64,000 nucleotides of DNA from Luteimonas sp. ANT-B3E (GTDB taxonomy: Bacteria; Pseudomonadota; Gammaproteobacteria; Xanthomonadales; Xanthomonadaceae). Positions 55,600 through 64,000 of this stretch are shown here, in pieces (position 1 is the stretch's first letter; each line of letters begins with the position of its first letter). The stretch is from assembly GCA_001683895.1 (NCBI GenBank), contig LXQJ01000012.1, forward strand, positions 40,297 to 104,296, given 5' to 3'. The translations under genes were made by a program, and so were the position numbers. Below the pieces are notes generated by a model. That model saw nothing but the letters and a program-made list of their open reading frames with translations, ran no database searches and was not told where the DNA came from.

Positions 55600-57324
55600 T
55601 CAGGCCGGCGTCGCCGGAGCCTCGGCGTACTTGCGGATCAGCAGCCACTGCTGCAGCAGGCCGAGCGTGCCGTTGGTGACCCAGTACAGCACCAGGCCCG
55701 CCGGGAAGAAGATCATGATCGCGCCGAACACGATCGGCATGAACTGCATCATCTTCTGCTGCATCGGGTCCATGCCGGTCATCGGAGACAGCTTCTGCGT
55801 CGCCCACATCACCGCGATGTTGATAACCGGCAGGATGTAGTACGGGTCCTGCGCGGTGAGGTCCTGGATCCACAGGATCCACGGGGCATGGCGCAGTTCG
55901 ACCGACTCCAGCAGCACCCAGTACAGCGCCAGGAAGATCGGCATCTGCAGCAGGAGCGGCAGGCAGCCACCAACCGGGTTGATCTTCTCCTTCTTGTACA
56001 GCTCCATCATCGCGACCTGGAACTTCTGCCGGTCGTCGCCGTAGCGTTCCTTGAGCTGCGCGACGCGCGGCTGGAACTTGCGCATCCTGGCCATCGACTT
56101 GTATTGCGCCGACGACAGCGGGAACAGCGCCAGCTTCACCAGTACCACCAGGCCCACGATCGCCCAGCCCCAGTTGTTCACCAGGCCATGCACCAGGTCG
56201 AGGATCCAGAACAGGCCCTCGCCGAGGAACGCGAAGATGGAGAAGCGGCTGTAGTCGACCGCGCGGTCGAGGCCCGGGACGTCCTGCGCCTTGATCTGGC
56301 CGACCAGCTTGGGCCCGACCCAGATGCGCGCGGTGGTGGCGGCCTCGGTGCCGGGGGCGACGCTGATGCCGGGACCGACGGCGCGGATGAAGAACCGGCC
56401 CGCGGTGCCGTCTGCGCCGACAGAGATCGTGGAGGTGTCGACGTTGTCCGGGATCCAGGCGCTGAAGAAGTGGTGCTGCAGGAACGCCAACCAGGCACCG
56501 CCGGCCTGGCGGTCGAGCGGACCGTCGTCGACGAAGTCGCCGAATGCGCGCCGCTCGTAGCCTTCCTGACTGCTGAACCAGGTCGCCCCGCTGAAGCTGA
56601 AGGATTCCGGGTTGGTCATGCCGCGCTTGACCACCGGCGGCACGCGGATCAGCTGCCGGTAGGCGAAGCCCTGCCATTCGGACGCACCGGCGTTGGCCAC
56701 CGTGTCGCGCACCGTGATGGCATAGCTGCCGCGCGCCAAGGTGTAGCTACGGCGAATGGTGACGCCGTCATCGCCGCGCCAGATGAAGGGAACCACCAGC
56801 TGGTCCTGTCCCTGGGCGAGCGCAAGCGCACCGGGCGCACCGTCGTAGACGAACCCGCTTTCATGGGTGGGCGCCGCGTTGCTGCCGCTGACCCAGCCGC
56901 TCTGCGCGGCGTAGAAGGTCGCGGGATCGCTGTCGAACAGCTTGACCGGCGGACTGCCGGCATCCTTGGTCCGCGGATAGCCGAGCAGCTCGGCGTCGGT
57001 GACCGCACCGCCCGACAGCGACAGGCGCAGCACGTCGGTGGTGACGCTGACGCTGCCTGCATCGGTCGCGGGGCCGGCGCTCGCCTGCGGCATAGCGCCG
57101 GCCAGCGGGACGGCTGGCGCGGCGGGCACCGCGCCGGCTGCCGCGGCGCCTGGCGTCATCGCGCGCGGCGCTGCCGGGATGCTGCCCGTGGCGGGCGGTG
57201 CGCCGGTGGTCGTCGCCTGAGCGGGCGTCGTGGCAGGCGCGCTGCGCTCCTTGCTCCACTCCATCCACAGCAATGTCGCCACCATGAACCAGGCAACGAT
57301 CAGGAAGGTGCGGGTCTGGTTCAT
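55600..57324 (-). CDS. yidC: Membrane protein insertase YidC
   Basis: YidC inserts and folds inner-membrane proteins, alone or with SecYEG. The 574-residue product starts at [19 protein letters not shown], a signal-anchor helix, followed by an Ala/Pro linker, the large periplasmic beta domain ([25 protein letters not shown] onward) and the conserved C-terminal five-helix core: [45 protein letters not shown] and [21 protein letters not shown]. Its start is 13 nt after the rnpA stop; a yidD gene, often found between these two, is absent. Confidence 0.96.
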   Translation of the reverse strand: MNQTRTFLIVAWFMVATLLWMEWSKERSAPATTPAQATTTGAPPATGSIPAAPRAMTPGAAAAGAVPAAPAVPLAGAMPQASAGPATDAGSVSVTTDVLRLSLSGGAVTDAELLGYPRTKDAGSPPVKLFDSDPATFYAAQSGWVSGSNAAPTHESGFVYDGAPGALALAQGQDQLVVPFIWRGDDGVTIRRSYTLARGSYAITVRDTVANAGASEWQGFAYRQLIRVPPVVKRGMTNPESFSFSGATWFSSQEGYERRAFGDFVDDGPLDRQAGGAWLAFLQHHFFSAWIPDNVDTSTISVGADGTAGRFFIRAVGPGISVAPGTEAATTARIWVGPKLVGQIKAQDVPGLDRAVDYSRFSIFAFLGEGLFWILDLVHGLVNNWGWAIVGLVVLVKLALFPLSSAQYKSMARMRKFQPRVAQLKERYGDDRQKFQVAMMELYKKEKINPVGGCLPLLLQMPIFLALYWVLLESVELRHAPWILWIQDLTAQDPYYILPVINIAVMWATQKLSPMTGMDPMQQKMMQFMPIVFGAIMIFFPAGLVLYWVTNGTLGLLQQWLLIRKYAEAPATPA

Positions 57325-57337
57325 CGGGCGGGCAGGC

Positions 57338-57754
57338 TCATTCGCCGGACGAGGCCGGTACGGGATGGAGGGGAGACGCGCGGCCGGGCATTGTGCCGGG
57401 CGGGGTCGGCAGGGGCAACGCGCCAGCGCGCCGTAACGCGTCGACCAACGCCTGCTGCAGCGCCGACTGGTCGCTGCGTGCGGCCAACGGTCGCGCGACC
57501 ACCACGTAGGCGCCGCTGGCGAGCTGATGCCGCAGGTGGCGAAACTGTTCGCGCAGCGCGCGCTTGATGCGGTTGCGGCCGACCGCACGGCGGTCGACCT
57601 TGCGCGAGACCGCCAGGCCCATGCGCGCGCCGTCGCCATCGGGGCGCCAGTGCAGCGCCAGCAGCGGTGATGCGGTACGCTTGCCCTCCGCGAACACGCG
57701 GTCGAACTCGGGGCGCGCGCGGACGCGCGCCTCGCGCGGGAGGCAGCGATTCAT
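57338..57754 (-). CDS. rnpA: Ribonuclease P protein component RnpA
   Basis: RnpA is the protein cofactor of RNase P, which matures tRNA 5' ends. The 138-residue product starts at [21 protein letters not shown]; the 18 extra residues of the track overlap rpmH. It has the family motif [29 protein letters not shown] with the RNR core, and the AYVVVARP strand. The C-terminal tail ([19 protein letters not shown]) is longer and less conserved than in E. coli. It lies between rpmH and yidC in the usual order. Confidence 0.95.
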   Translation of the reverse strand: MNRCLPREARVRARPEFDRVFAEGKRTASPLLALHWRPDGDGARMGLAVSRKVDRRAVGRNRIKRALREQFRHLRHQLASGAYVVVARPLAARSDQSALQQALVDALRRAGALPLPTPPGTMPGRASPLHPVPASSGE

Positions 57755-57810
57755 CGTCGGGACGTCGTGGGTGGAGCTGCGGTCGGCATGCGCGACCGCG
57801 ACCGGCACGA

Positions 57811-57951
57811 TCAGGCCGTGAGGCGCTTGCGGCCCTTGGCGCGGCGACGGGCGAGGATCTTGCGGCCGTCTGCGGTCGCCATGCGCGCACGGAAGCCGTG
57901 GTCACGCTTGCGCTTGAGGTTGCTGGGCTGGTACGTGCGCTTGGTGGCCAT
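57811..57951 (-). CDS. rpmH: 50S ribosomal protein L34
   Basis: A 46-residue basic protein, [20 protein letters not shown] onward to [12 protein letters not shown], a full match to L34 by eye. It is too short for the ORF track. The first gene of the rpmH-rnpA-yidC-mnmE cluster, diverging from dnaA across 214 bp. Confidence 0.98.
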   Translation of the reverse strand: MATKRTYQPSNLKRKRDHGFRARMATADGRKILARRRAKGRKRLTA

Positions 57952-57985
57952 GACGGACTCGGACGGGACGCTGAAAGAACCGGCG

Positions 57986-58015
57986 ATTCTAGGGCGTGGT
58001 CCGCTGGCGGGTCAA
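57986..58015 (-). promoter_or_regulatory. Sigma70-type promoter of the rpmH operon
   Basis: On the minus strand, TTGACC (58015-58010), 18 nt, TAGAAT (57991-57986), 34 nt upstream of the rpmH ATG. Both boxes are near consensus, as expected for a ribosomal protein gene. Confidence 0.65.
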
Positions 58016-58165
58016 GCCGGAGGCTGGTTGGGGCACAAATGCGCACCTTCCACCGCGCGGCAGGCGGGACCGGATGGTAGTCTGCGGCATCCCCGTCCAC
58101 CCAGGTCGCGCCTGCGCCACGCACGCCCGGCGGGGCGACCGTCTGTCATCGAGAAGCCGAACTGC

Positions 58166-59491
58166 ATGGATCCCTGGCCGCGCTGCCTCGAACGCCTGGA
58201 AGCGGAATACCCGGCCGAGGATGTGCATGCGTGGCTGCGCCCGCTGCAGGCCAGCCGCCGGGACGACACGACCGTGCTGTACGCGCCCAACGCCTTCGTC
58301 CGTGACGAGGTCCGCACCCGCTACCTCGACAGGATCCGTGAGCTGCTCGGTCATTTCGCCGGCAGTCCGGACGTGATGCTGGAGATCGGCTCGCTGCCGC
58401 GGGCGGCGATGCCCGCGATCGACGCCGCAGCCCTGCCCACGCCACGCCTTCAGGGGCTGATGCCGTTCCAGGGCAACCTGGATGCGCACTACACCTTCGA
58501 CAACTTCGTGGAAGGCCGCAGCAACCAGCTGGGCCGTGCCGCAGCCTGGCACGCGGCGCAGAAGCCCGGCGACCGCGCCCACAACCCGCTACTCCTCTAC
58601 GGGGGCACCGGGCTGGGCAAGACGCACCTGATGTTTGCGGCGGGCAACGCGATGCAGCGCCAGAATCCCGGTATGCGCGTGCTGTACGTGCGCTCCGAGC
58701 AGTTCTTCAGCGCGATGATGAAGGCGCTGCAGGAAAAGGCGATGGACGGCTTCAAGCGCCAGTTCCAGCAGGTCGACGCGCTGCTGATCGACGACATCCA
58801 GTTCTTCGCCGGCAAGGACCGCACGCAGGAGGAGTTCTTCCACACATTCAACGCGCTGTTCGACGGCCGCCAGCAGATCATCATGACCTGCGACCGCTTC
58901 CCGAGGGAGGTCGAGGGTCTGGAGCCACGGCTGAAGTCGCGGCTGGCCTCGGGCCTGAGCGTTCCCATCGACCCGCCCGACTTCGAGACCCGCGCCCAGA
59001 TCGTACTGGCCAAAGCGCGGGAGCGCGGCGCCGACATCCCCGAGGACGTCGCGTTCCTGATCGCCAAGAAGATGCGCTCCAACGTGCGCGACCTCGAGGG
59101 GGCGCTGAATACACTGGCGGCGCGGGCCAACTTCACAGGCCGCGCGATCACCCAGGAGTTCGCGCAGGAAACGCTGCGCGACCTGCTTCGCTCCCAGCAG
59201 CAGTCCATTGGCGTCGGCAACATCCAGAAGACCGTGGCAGACTACTACGGCCTCCAGATCAAGGACTTGCTGTCGAAACGGCGCACCCGCTCGCTGGCGC
59301 GTCCGCGCCAGGTGGCGATGGCGCTGACCAAGGAACTGACCGAACACAGTCTGCCGGAGATCGGCGACGCCTTCGCCGGTCGCGACCACACCACCGTGCT
59401 GCACGCCTGCCGGCAGATCAGGCACCTGATGGAGGCCGACGGCAAGCTGCGCGAGGACTGGGACAAGCTGATCCGAAAGCTGAGCGAGTGA
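58166..59491 (+). CDS. dnaA: Chromosomal replication initiator protein DnaA
   Basis: DnaA binds oriC and starts replication. The 441-residue product starts at [16 protein letters not shown]; the track start 133 codons upstream covers rpmH and its promoter and is rejected. Domain I ([18 protein letters not shown]), short domain II, AAA domain III with Walker [16 protein letters not shown] and Walker [13 protein letters not shown], and domain IV with the DNA-binding signature [15 protein letters not shown]. It is followed by the putative oriC and dnaN. Confidence 0.98.
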   Translation: MDPWPRCLERLEAEYPAEDVHAWLRPLQASRRDDTTVLYAPNAFVRDEVRTRYLDRIRELLGHFAGSPDVMLEIGSLPRAAMPAIDAAALPTPRLQGLMPFQGNLDAHYTFDNFVEGRSNQLGRAAAWHAAQKPGDRAHNPLLLYGGTGLGKTHLMFAAGNAMQRQNPGMRVLYVRSEQFFSAMMKALQEKAMDGFKRQFQQVDALLIDDIQFFAGKDRTQEEFFHTFNALFDGRQQIIMTCDRFPREVEGLEPRLKSRLASGLSVPIDPPDFETRAQIVLAKARERGADIPEDVAFLIAKKMRSNVRDLEGALNTLAARANFTGRAITQEFAQETLRDLLRSQQQSIGVGNIQKTVADYYGLQIKDLLSKRRTRSLARPRQVAMALTKELTEHSLPEIGDAFAGRDHTTVLHACRQIRHLMEADGKLREDWDKLIRKLSE

Positions 59492-59782
59492 GGTGAGGTG
59501 ATGATCGTTGACGGGGCAAATGCGGGACCCCCATCCAGCCAAGGTGGTCCGGTCGGCAAGTGCGGTACAAGCTGTGGATATCCTGCGGTAACAGCTCCGC
59601 CGGAAAAGTTGTCCACAGCTTGCAGGAGGCGCCGACAGCAACTTGTACACCCACTCTCGTCGACATAAATATCTTTAAAATCAATAACTAGAATTACTTA
59701 CCACCGGCTTTTCGCGACTCCATCACCACCGTCTTTTGATATATATCCATTTATTGAAGCTTGGCCCAGGGGATCAACCGGC
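59492..59782. other. oriC: Putative chromosomal replication origin (oriC)
   Basis: The 291-nt dnaA-dnaN gap holds two strong DnaA-box-like 9-mers: TGTGGATAT at 59573-59581 (one mismatch to the reverse of TTATCCACA) and TTGTCCACA at 59609-59617 (one mismatch), pointing towards each other within the 10-bp inverted repeat AAGCTGTGGA/TCCACAGCTT. A weaker TTGTACACC is at about 59643. Next comes an AT-rich stretch (about 59663-59765: ATAAATATCTTTAAAATCAA and GATATATATCCATTTATTGA), the only such tract in the whole window and a natural unwinding element. dnaA-dnaN is the usual origin site in this family. Confidence 0.8.
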
Positions 59783-60883
59783 ATGCGTTTCAGTCTGCAG
59801 CGAGAAGTGTTCCTCAAGCCTCTGGGCCAGGTCGTCAACGTGGTCGAGCGTCGTCAGACGCTCCCCGTGCTGGCCAACCTCCTGGCCGTCGTCAGCGACG
59901 GACAGCTGTCTTTGACCGGTACCGACCTGGAAGTCGAAATGGTGGCCCGCTGCGCGGTCGACGACGCGGAATCCGGTGACGCGACGATTCCGGCGCGCAA
60001 GCTGTTCGACATCGTGCGTGCCCTGCCCGACGGCAGCCGGGTCACGGTGTCGCAGGTCGGCGACAAGATCACGGTGCAGGCAGGGCGCAGCCGATTCACG
60101 CTGGCCAGCTTACCCGCGAACGATTTCCCGTCGGTGGACGAAGTCGAGGCCACCGAGCGCGTGACCGTGCCCGAGGCCGCGCTGAAGGAGTTGATCGAGC
60201 GCACCGCATTCGCGATGGCACAGCAGGACGTGCGGTACTACCTGAATGGGCTGCTGTTCGACCTCGCCGACAAGCGCCTGCGCTGCGTCGCCACCGATGG
60301 CCATCGGCTGGCACTCTGCGAGGCGGCGCTGGACGAAGCGGTGCAGACCAAGCGCCAGATCATCGTGCCGCGCAAGGGCGTGCAGGAGCTGCAGCGGCTG
60401 CTGGAAGGCGGCGACCGCAGCCTTGAGCTGGAGATGGGTCGCAGCCATATCCGCGTGAAGCGGGACGATGTGACTTTCACCAGCAAGCTGATCGATGGCC
60501 GCTTCCCCGATTACGAAGCTGTGATCCCGATCGGGGCCGACCGCGAGGTAAAGGTCGATCGCGAGGTGCTGCGCGCGGCGCTGCAGCGCGCGGCGATCCT
60601 CTCCAACGAGAAGTACCGAGGCGTTCGCCTCGAGGTGTCACCCGGCCAGCTGCGCATCAACGCCCACAATCCGGAGCAGGAAGAGGCGCAGGAAGAGATC
60701 GAGGCAAACACCAAGGTCGATGGGCTGGCAGTAGGCTTCAACGTCAATTACCTTCTCGACGCGCTGTCCGCGCTGCGCGACGAGACTGTAGTGATCGCGC
60801 TGCGCGACGCTAATTCCTCTGCGCTGGTGCGCGAGGCGACAAACGAGCGTTCGCGGCATGTCGTGATGCCTCTGCGGCTTTGA
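59783..60883 (+). CDS. dnaN: DNA polymerase III beta subunit (sliding clamp)
   Basis: DnaN is the ring-shaped processivity factor of DNA polymerase III. The 366-residue product starts at MRFSLQREVFLKPLGQVVNVVERRQTLPVLAN and ends in the conserved HVVMPLRL, which forms the binding pocket for client proteins. The three clamp domains are of the expected size. An AGGGGAT Shine-Dalgarno precedes ATG. recF follows after 67 nt that hold a parS-like site and a hairpin. Confidence 0.98.
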   Translation: MRFSLQREVFLKPLGQVVNVVERRQTLPVLANLLAVVSDGQLSLTGTDLEVEMVARCAVDDAESGDATIPARKLFDIVRALPDGSRVTVSQVGDKITVQAGRSRFTLASLPANDFPSVDEVEATERVTVPEAALKELIERTAFAMAQQDVRYYLNGLLFDLADKRLRCVATDGHRLALCEAALDEAVQTKRQIIVPRKGVQELQRLLEGGDRSLELEMGRSHIRVKRDDVTFTSKLIDGRFPDYEAVIPIGADREVKVDREVLRAALQRAAILSNEKYRGVRLEVSPGQLRINAHNPEQEEAQEEIEANTKVDGLAVGFNVNYLLDALSALRDETVVIALRDANSSALVREATNERSRHVVMPLRL

Positions 60884-60892
60884 TGTCGCAGG

Positions 60893-60908
60893 CGTTCCAC
60901 GTGGAACA
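60893..60908. promoter_or_regulatory. parS-like site 1 (dnaN-recF gap)
   Basis: CGTTCCACGTGGAACA: the 14-bp palindrome GTTCCACGTGGAAC, one base from the gammaproteobacterial parS form TGTTCCACGTGGAACA. Binding site for the chromosome-partition protein ParB. Confidence 0.82.
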
Positions 60909-60910
60909 TC

Positions 60911-60934
60911 GACGCCCGGACCTGTCCGGGCGTC
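60911..60934 (+). terminator. Hairpin between dnaN and recF
   Basis: GACGCCCGGA-CCTG-TCCGGGCGTC, a perfect 10-bp stem, followed by TTGCTG. It sits directly after the parS-like site. It is terminator-like but has only a short T run, so partial read-through into recF is expected. Confidence 0.45.
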
Positions 60935-60950
60935 TTGCTGAGGGCAACCG

Positions 60951-62021
60951 GTGTTGATCCGTCGGTTGGAGGTCAGCAACGTCCGAAGTATCCGCCACAC
61001 CTCCCTGCACCCCGCCCCCGGCCTCAACGAGTTCGTTGGCGGCAACGGCGCCGGCAAGACCAGCCTGCTCGAGGCGCTGCACGTCCTCGCATACGGTCGA
61101 AGCTTTCGAGCGCGGGTTCGCGACGGATTGGTGCGCTCGGGTGAGGACGCGCTGTCGATCTTCTGCGAATGGCGCGACGCCGAGGACGCGTCCCTGCGAC
61201 GGGCCGGGCTGCGCCACGCAGGCAGTACCTGGCAGGGGCGCCTGGACGGGGCGGCCGTCAGCCATCTGGGGGAGTTGTGCGCGGCGTTCATGGTGGTCTG
61301 CTTCGAGCCGGGAAGCCATGCGTTAGTCTCAGGCACCGGTGAGCCCCGCAGGCGGTTCATGGACTGGGGCCTGTTCCACGTGGAACCAGGCTTCCTTGCC
61401 CTGTGGCGTCGTTACAGCCGCACGCTGAAACAGCGCAACAGCCTGCTGAAGAGCGGTGCGCCGCGGGGGCATCTCGAGGCCTGGGACCATGAGTTGGCAG
61501 ACGCGGGCGAGACGCTGACCACGCGGCGCGAGCTGTACCTTGCTCGGCTGCATGAAGGCCTCGCACCGATCCTCGGGCATATCGCCCCGATGCTGGGTGA
61601 CGTCGCGATGCGCTTCGAACCCGGATGGCGCCGTGGCGAGATCTCGCTGGCAGATGCGCTGTTGCTGGCGCACGATCGGGACCGGCTGGTGGGCCACACG
61701 ACGGTAGGGCCCCATCGCGCCGACTGGCGGCTGTCGTTCGCGGCGGCGCCGCATGGGGAATCGTTGTCGCGTGGCCAGGCCAAGCTGGCCGCGCTCGCCT
61801 GCCTGCTGGCCCAGGCGCGCGACTGCGCCGAGACCCGCGGCGGATGGCCGGCGATCGCTCTCGACGATCTGGCATCGGAACTGGATCCGGGACATCGCCG
61901 TCGGGTCCTGGAGACTCTGGCAGGCACCGGTGCCCAGGTGTTTCTCACGGGCACAGAGGGCACCGGCGCCCCGGGCGCCACGTTGTTCCACGTGGAACAC
62001 GGCCAGATCATTCCGGCCTGA
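60951..62021 (+). CDS. recF: DNA replication and repair protein RecF
   Basis: RecF is an SMC-like ATPase that loads RecA at gaps with RecO and RecR. The 356-residue product starts with GTG at 60951 (MLIRRLEVSNVRSIRHTSLHP), has Walker A GGNGAGKTSLLEALHVLAYGRSF and Walker B/signature blocks LSRGQAKLAALACLLAQA and AIALDDLASELDPGHRR. Two parS-like sequences are written into its coding sequence. It is the third gene of the dnaA-dnaN-recF-gyrB order. Confidence 0.96.
   Translation: MLIRRLEVSNVRSIRHTSLHPAPGLNEFVGGNGAGKTSLLEALHVLAYGRSFRARVRDGLVRSGEDALSIFCEWRDAEDASLRRAGLRHAGSTWQGRLDGAAVSHLGELCAAFMVVCFEPGSHALVSGTGEPRRRFMDWGLFHVEPGFLALWRRYSRTLKQRNSLLKSGAPRGHLEAWDHELADAGETLTTRRELYLARLHEGLAPILGHIAPMLGDVAMRFEPGWRRGEISLADALLLAHDRDRLVGHTTVGPHRADWRLSFAAAPHGESLSRGQAKLAALACLLAQARDCAETRGGWPAIALDDLASELDPGHRRRVLETLAGTGAQVFLTGTEGTGAPGATLFHVEHGQIIPA
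61372..61387. promoter_or_regulatory. parS-like site 2 (within recF)
   Basis: TGTTCCACGTGGAACC, an exact match to a Pseudomonas-type parS sequence, inside recF (coding for LFHVEPG). Confidence 0.85.
61984..61999. promoter_or_regulatory. parS-like site 3 (end of recF)
   Basis: TGTTCCACGTGGAACA, a perfect 16-bp palindrome and exact parS-type sequence, near the 3' end of recF (coding for LFHVEHG). It repeats the protein-level FHVE of site 2 in the same frame. Confidence 0.85.
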
Positions 62022-62049
62022 GCCGGCCCCGGGCCCTGCCGACCGGCAG

Positions 62050-62058
62050 TGGTATAAT
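62050..62058 (+). promoter_or_regulatory. Extended -10 promoter of gyrB
   Basis: TGGTATAAT: a consensus TATAAT with the extended TGN motif, about 100 nt before the gyrB ATG. No good -35 is seen at 17 nt, which the extended -10 can make up for. Confidence 0.55.
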
Positions 62059-62064
62059 GGCGGC

Positions 62065-62096
62065 TCCGTGCCCTTTAGATTCCGTGCCCTTTAGAT
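62065..62096. repeat. Exact 16-bp tandem duplication in the gyrB leader
   Basis: TCCGTGCCCTTTAGAT is present twice head-to-tail just after the -10 box, in the probable 5' untranslated leader of gyrB. The start of transcription would fall in or at the edge of the first copy. Confidence 0.85.
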
Positions 62097-62098
62097 AA

Positions 62099-64000
<1,902 letters not shown>

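Overview
The window is high-GC DNA from the chromosome of a gammaproteobacterium, most likely a member of the Lysobacteraceae/Xanthomonadaceae of the Lysobacter-Luteimonas type. This is inferred from gene content and from the replication-origin layout rpmH-rnpA-yidC-mnmE diverging from dnaA-dnaN-recF-gyrB. No phage, integrase, transposase, CRISPR array or large island was found. Apart from a few degraded or repeat-rich intergenic stretches, the whole window reads as core genome.

Layout. 1-4.9 kb: 3' part of tamB, a possible small ORF, a secreted BNR-type lipoprotein and a DUF2007 protein. 4.8-9.5 kb: mnmG, a 409-nt gap with an orphan terminator and a structured element, a Gly/Tyr-rich lipoprotein, a PLP-dependent ammonia-lyase and a YdcF protein. 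9.5-14.7 kb: a minus-strand biotin cluster (bioB, small membrane protein, bioF, bioH, bioC) with mostly overlapping genes. 14.7-18.1 kb: comF, a sugar-porter MFS gene, ubiA and tRNA-Arg(CCG). 18.1-22.1 kb: a membrane cytochrome c5, an ExeM-like nuclease, an alpha/beta hydrolase and zapE. 22.1-26 kb: a cobalamin riboswitch, with its own promoter, ahead of the B12-independent class I ribonucleotide reductase nrdAB. 26-31.8 kb: a repeat-rich intergenic region, an exported M20 amidohydrolase, an exported lipase-like protein, the decayed C-terminus of a second M20 gene, queF and a lipoprotein. 32-40 kb: monomeric icd, a large secreted protein of unknown role, an exported methyltransferase-like lipoprotein, rluE and a receiver-histidine kinase. 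40-46 kb: hrpB, a TatD nuclease, a small lipoprotein and an OmpA-type lipoprotein with a duplicated module. 46-53 kb: a yadGH-type ABC exporter, a ferredoxin-NADP reductase, an auto-regulated membrane protein/HTH pair with twin operators, an exported TAP-type hydrolase and a NatAB-type ABC exporter. 53-64 kb: a TonB-domain lipoprotein, then mnmE, yidC, rnpA and rpmH, then dnaA, the putative oriC, dnaN, recF and gyrB (cut by the window end).

How parts work together. The biotin cluster covers both making the pimeloyl precursor (BioC, BioH) and ring assembly (BioF, BioB); bioA and bioD are not here. The riboswitch implies that nrdAB is turned down when B12 is plentiful, which predicts a B12-dependent class II reductase elsewhere in the genome. 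Three parS-type palindromes between dnaN and gyrB, next to a putative oriC with paired DnaA boxes and an AT-rich tract, mark this as the origin/centromere region.

Most lines of the ORF track are shadow frames caused by the very high GC content. Starts were set by signal peptides, overlaps with neighbours and Shine-Dalgarno-like sequence. Two genes (mnmE and the ferredoxin-NADP reductase) have doubtful starts because no canonical start codon sits where the family begins. All functional names come from reading motifs in the translations; no database search was run.
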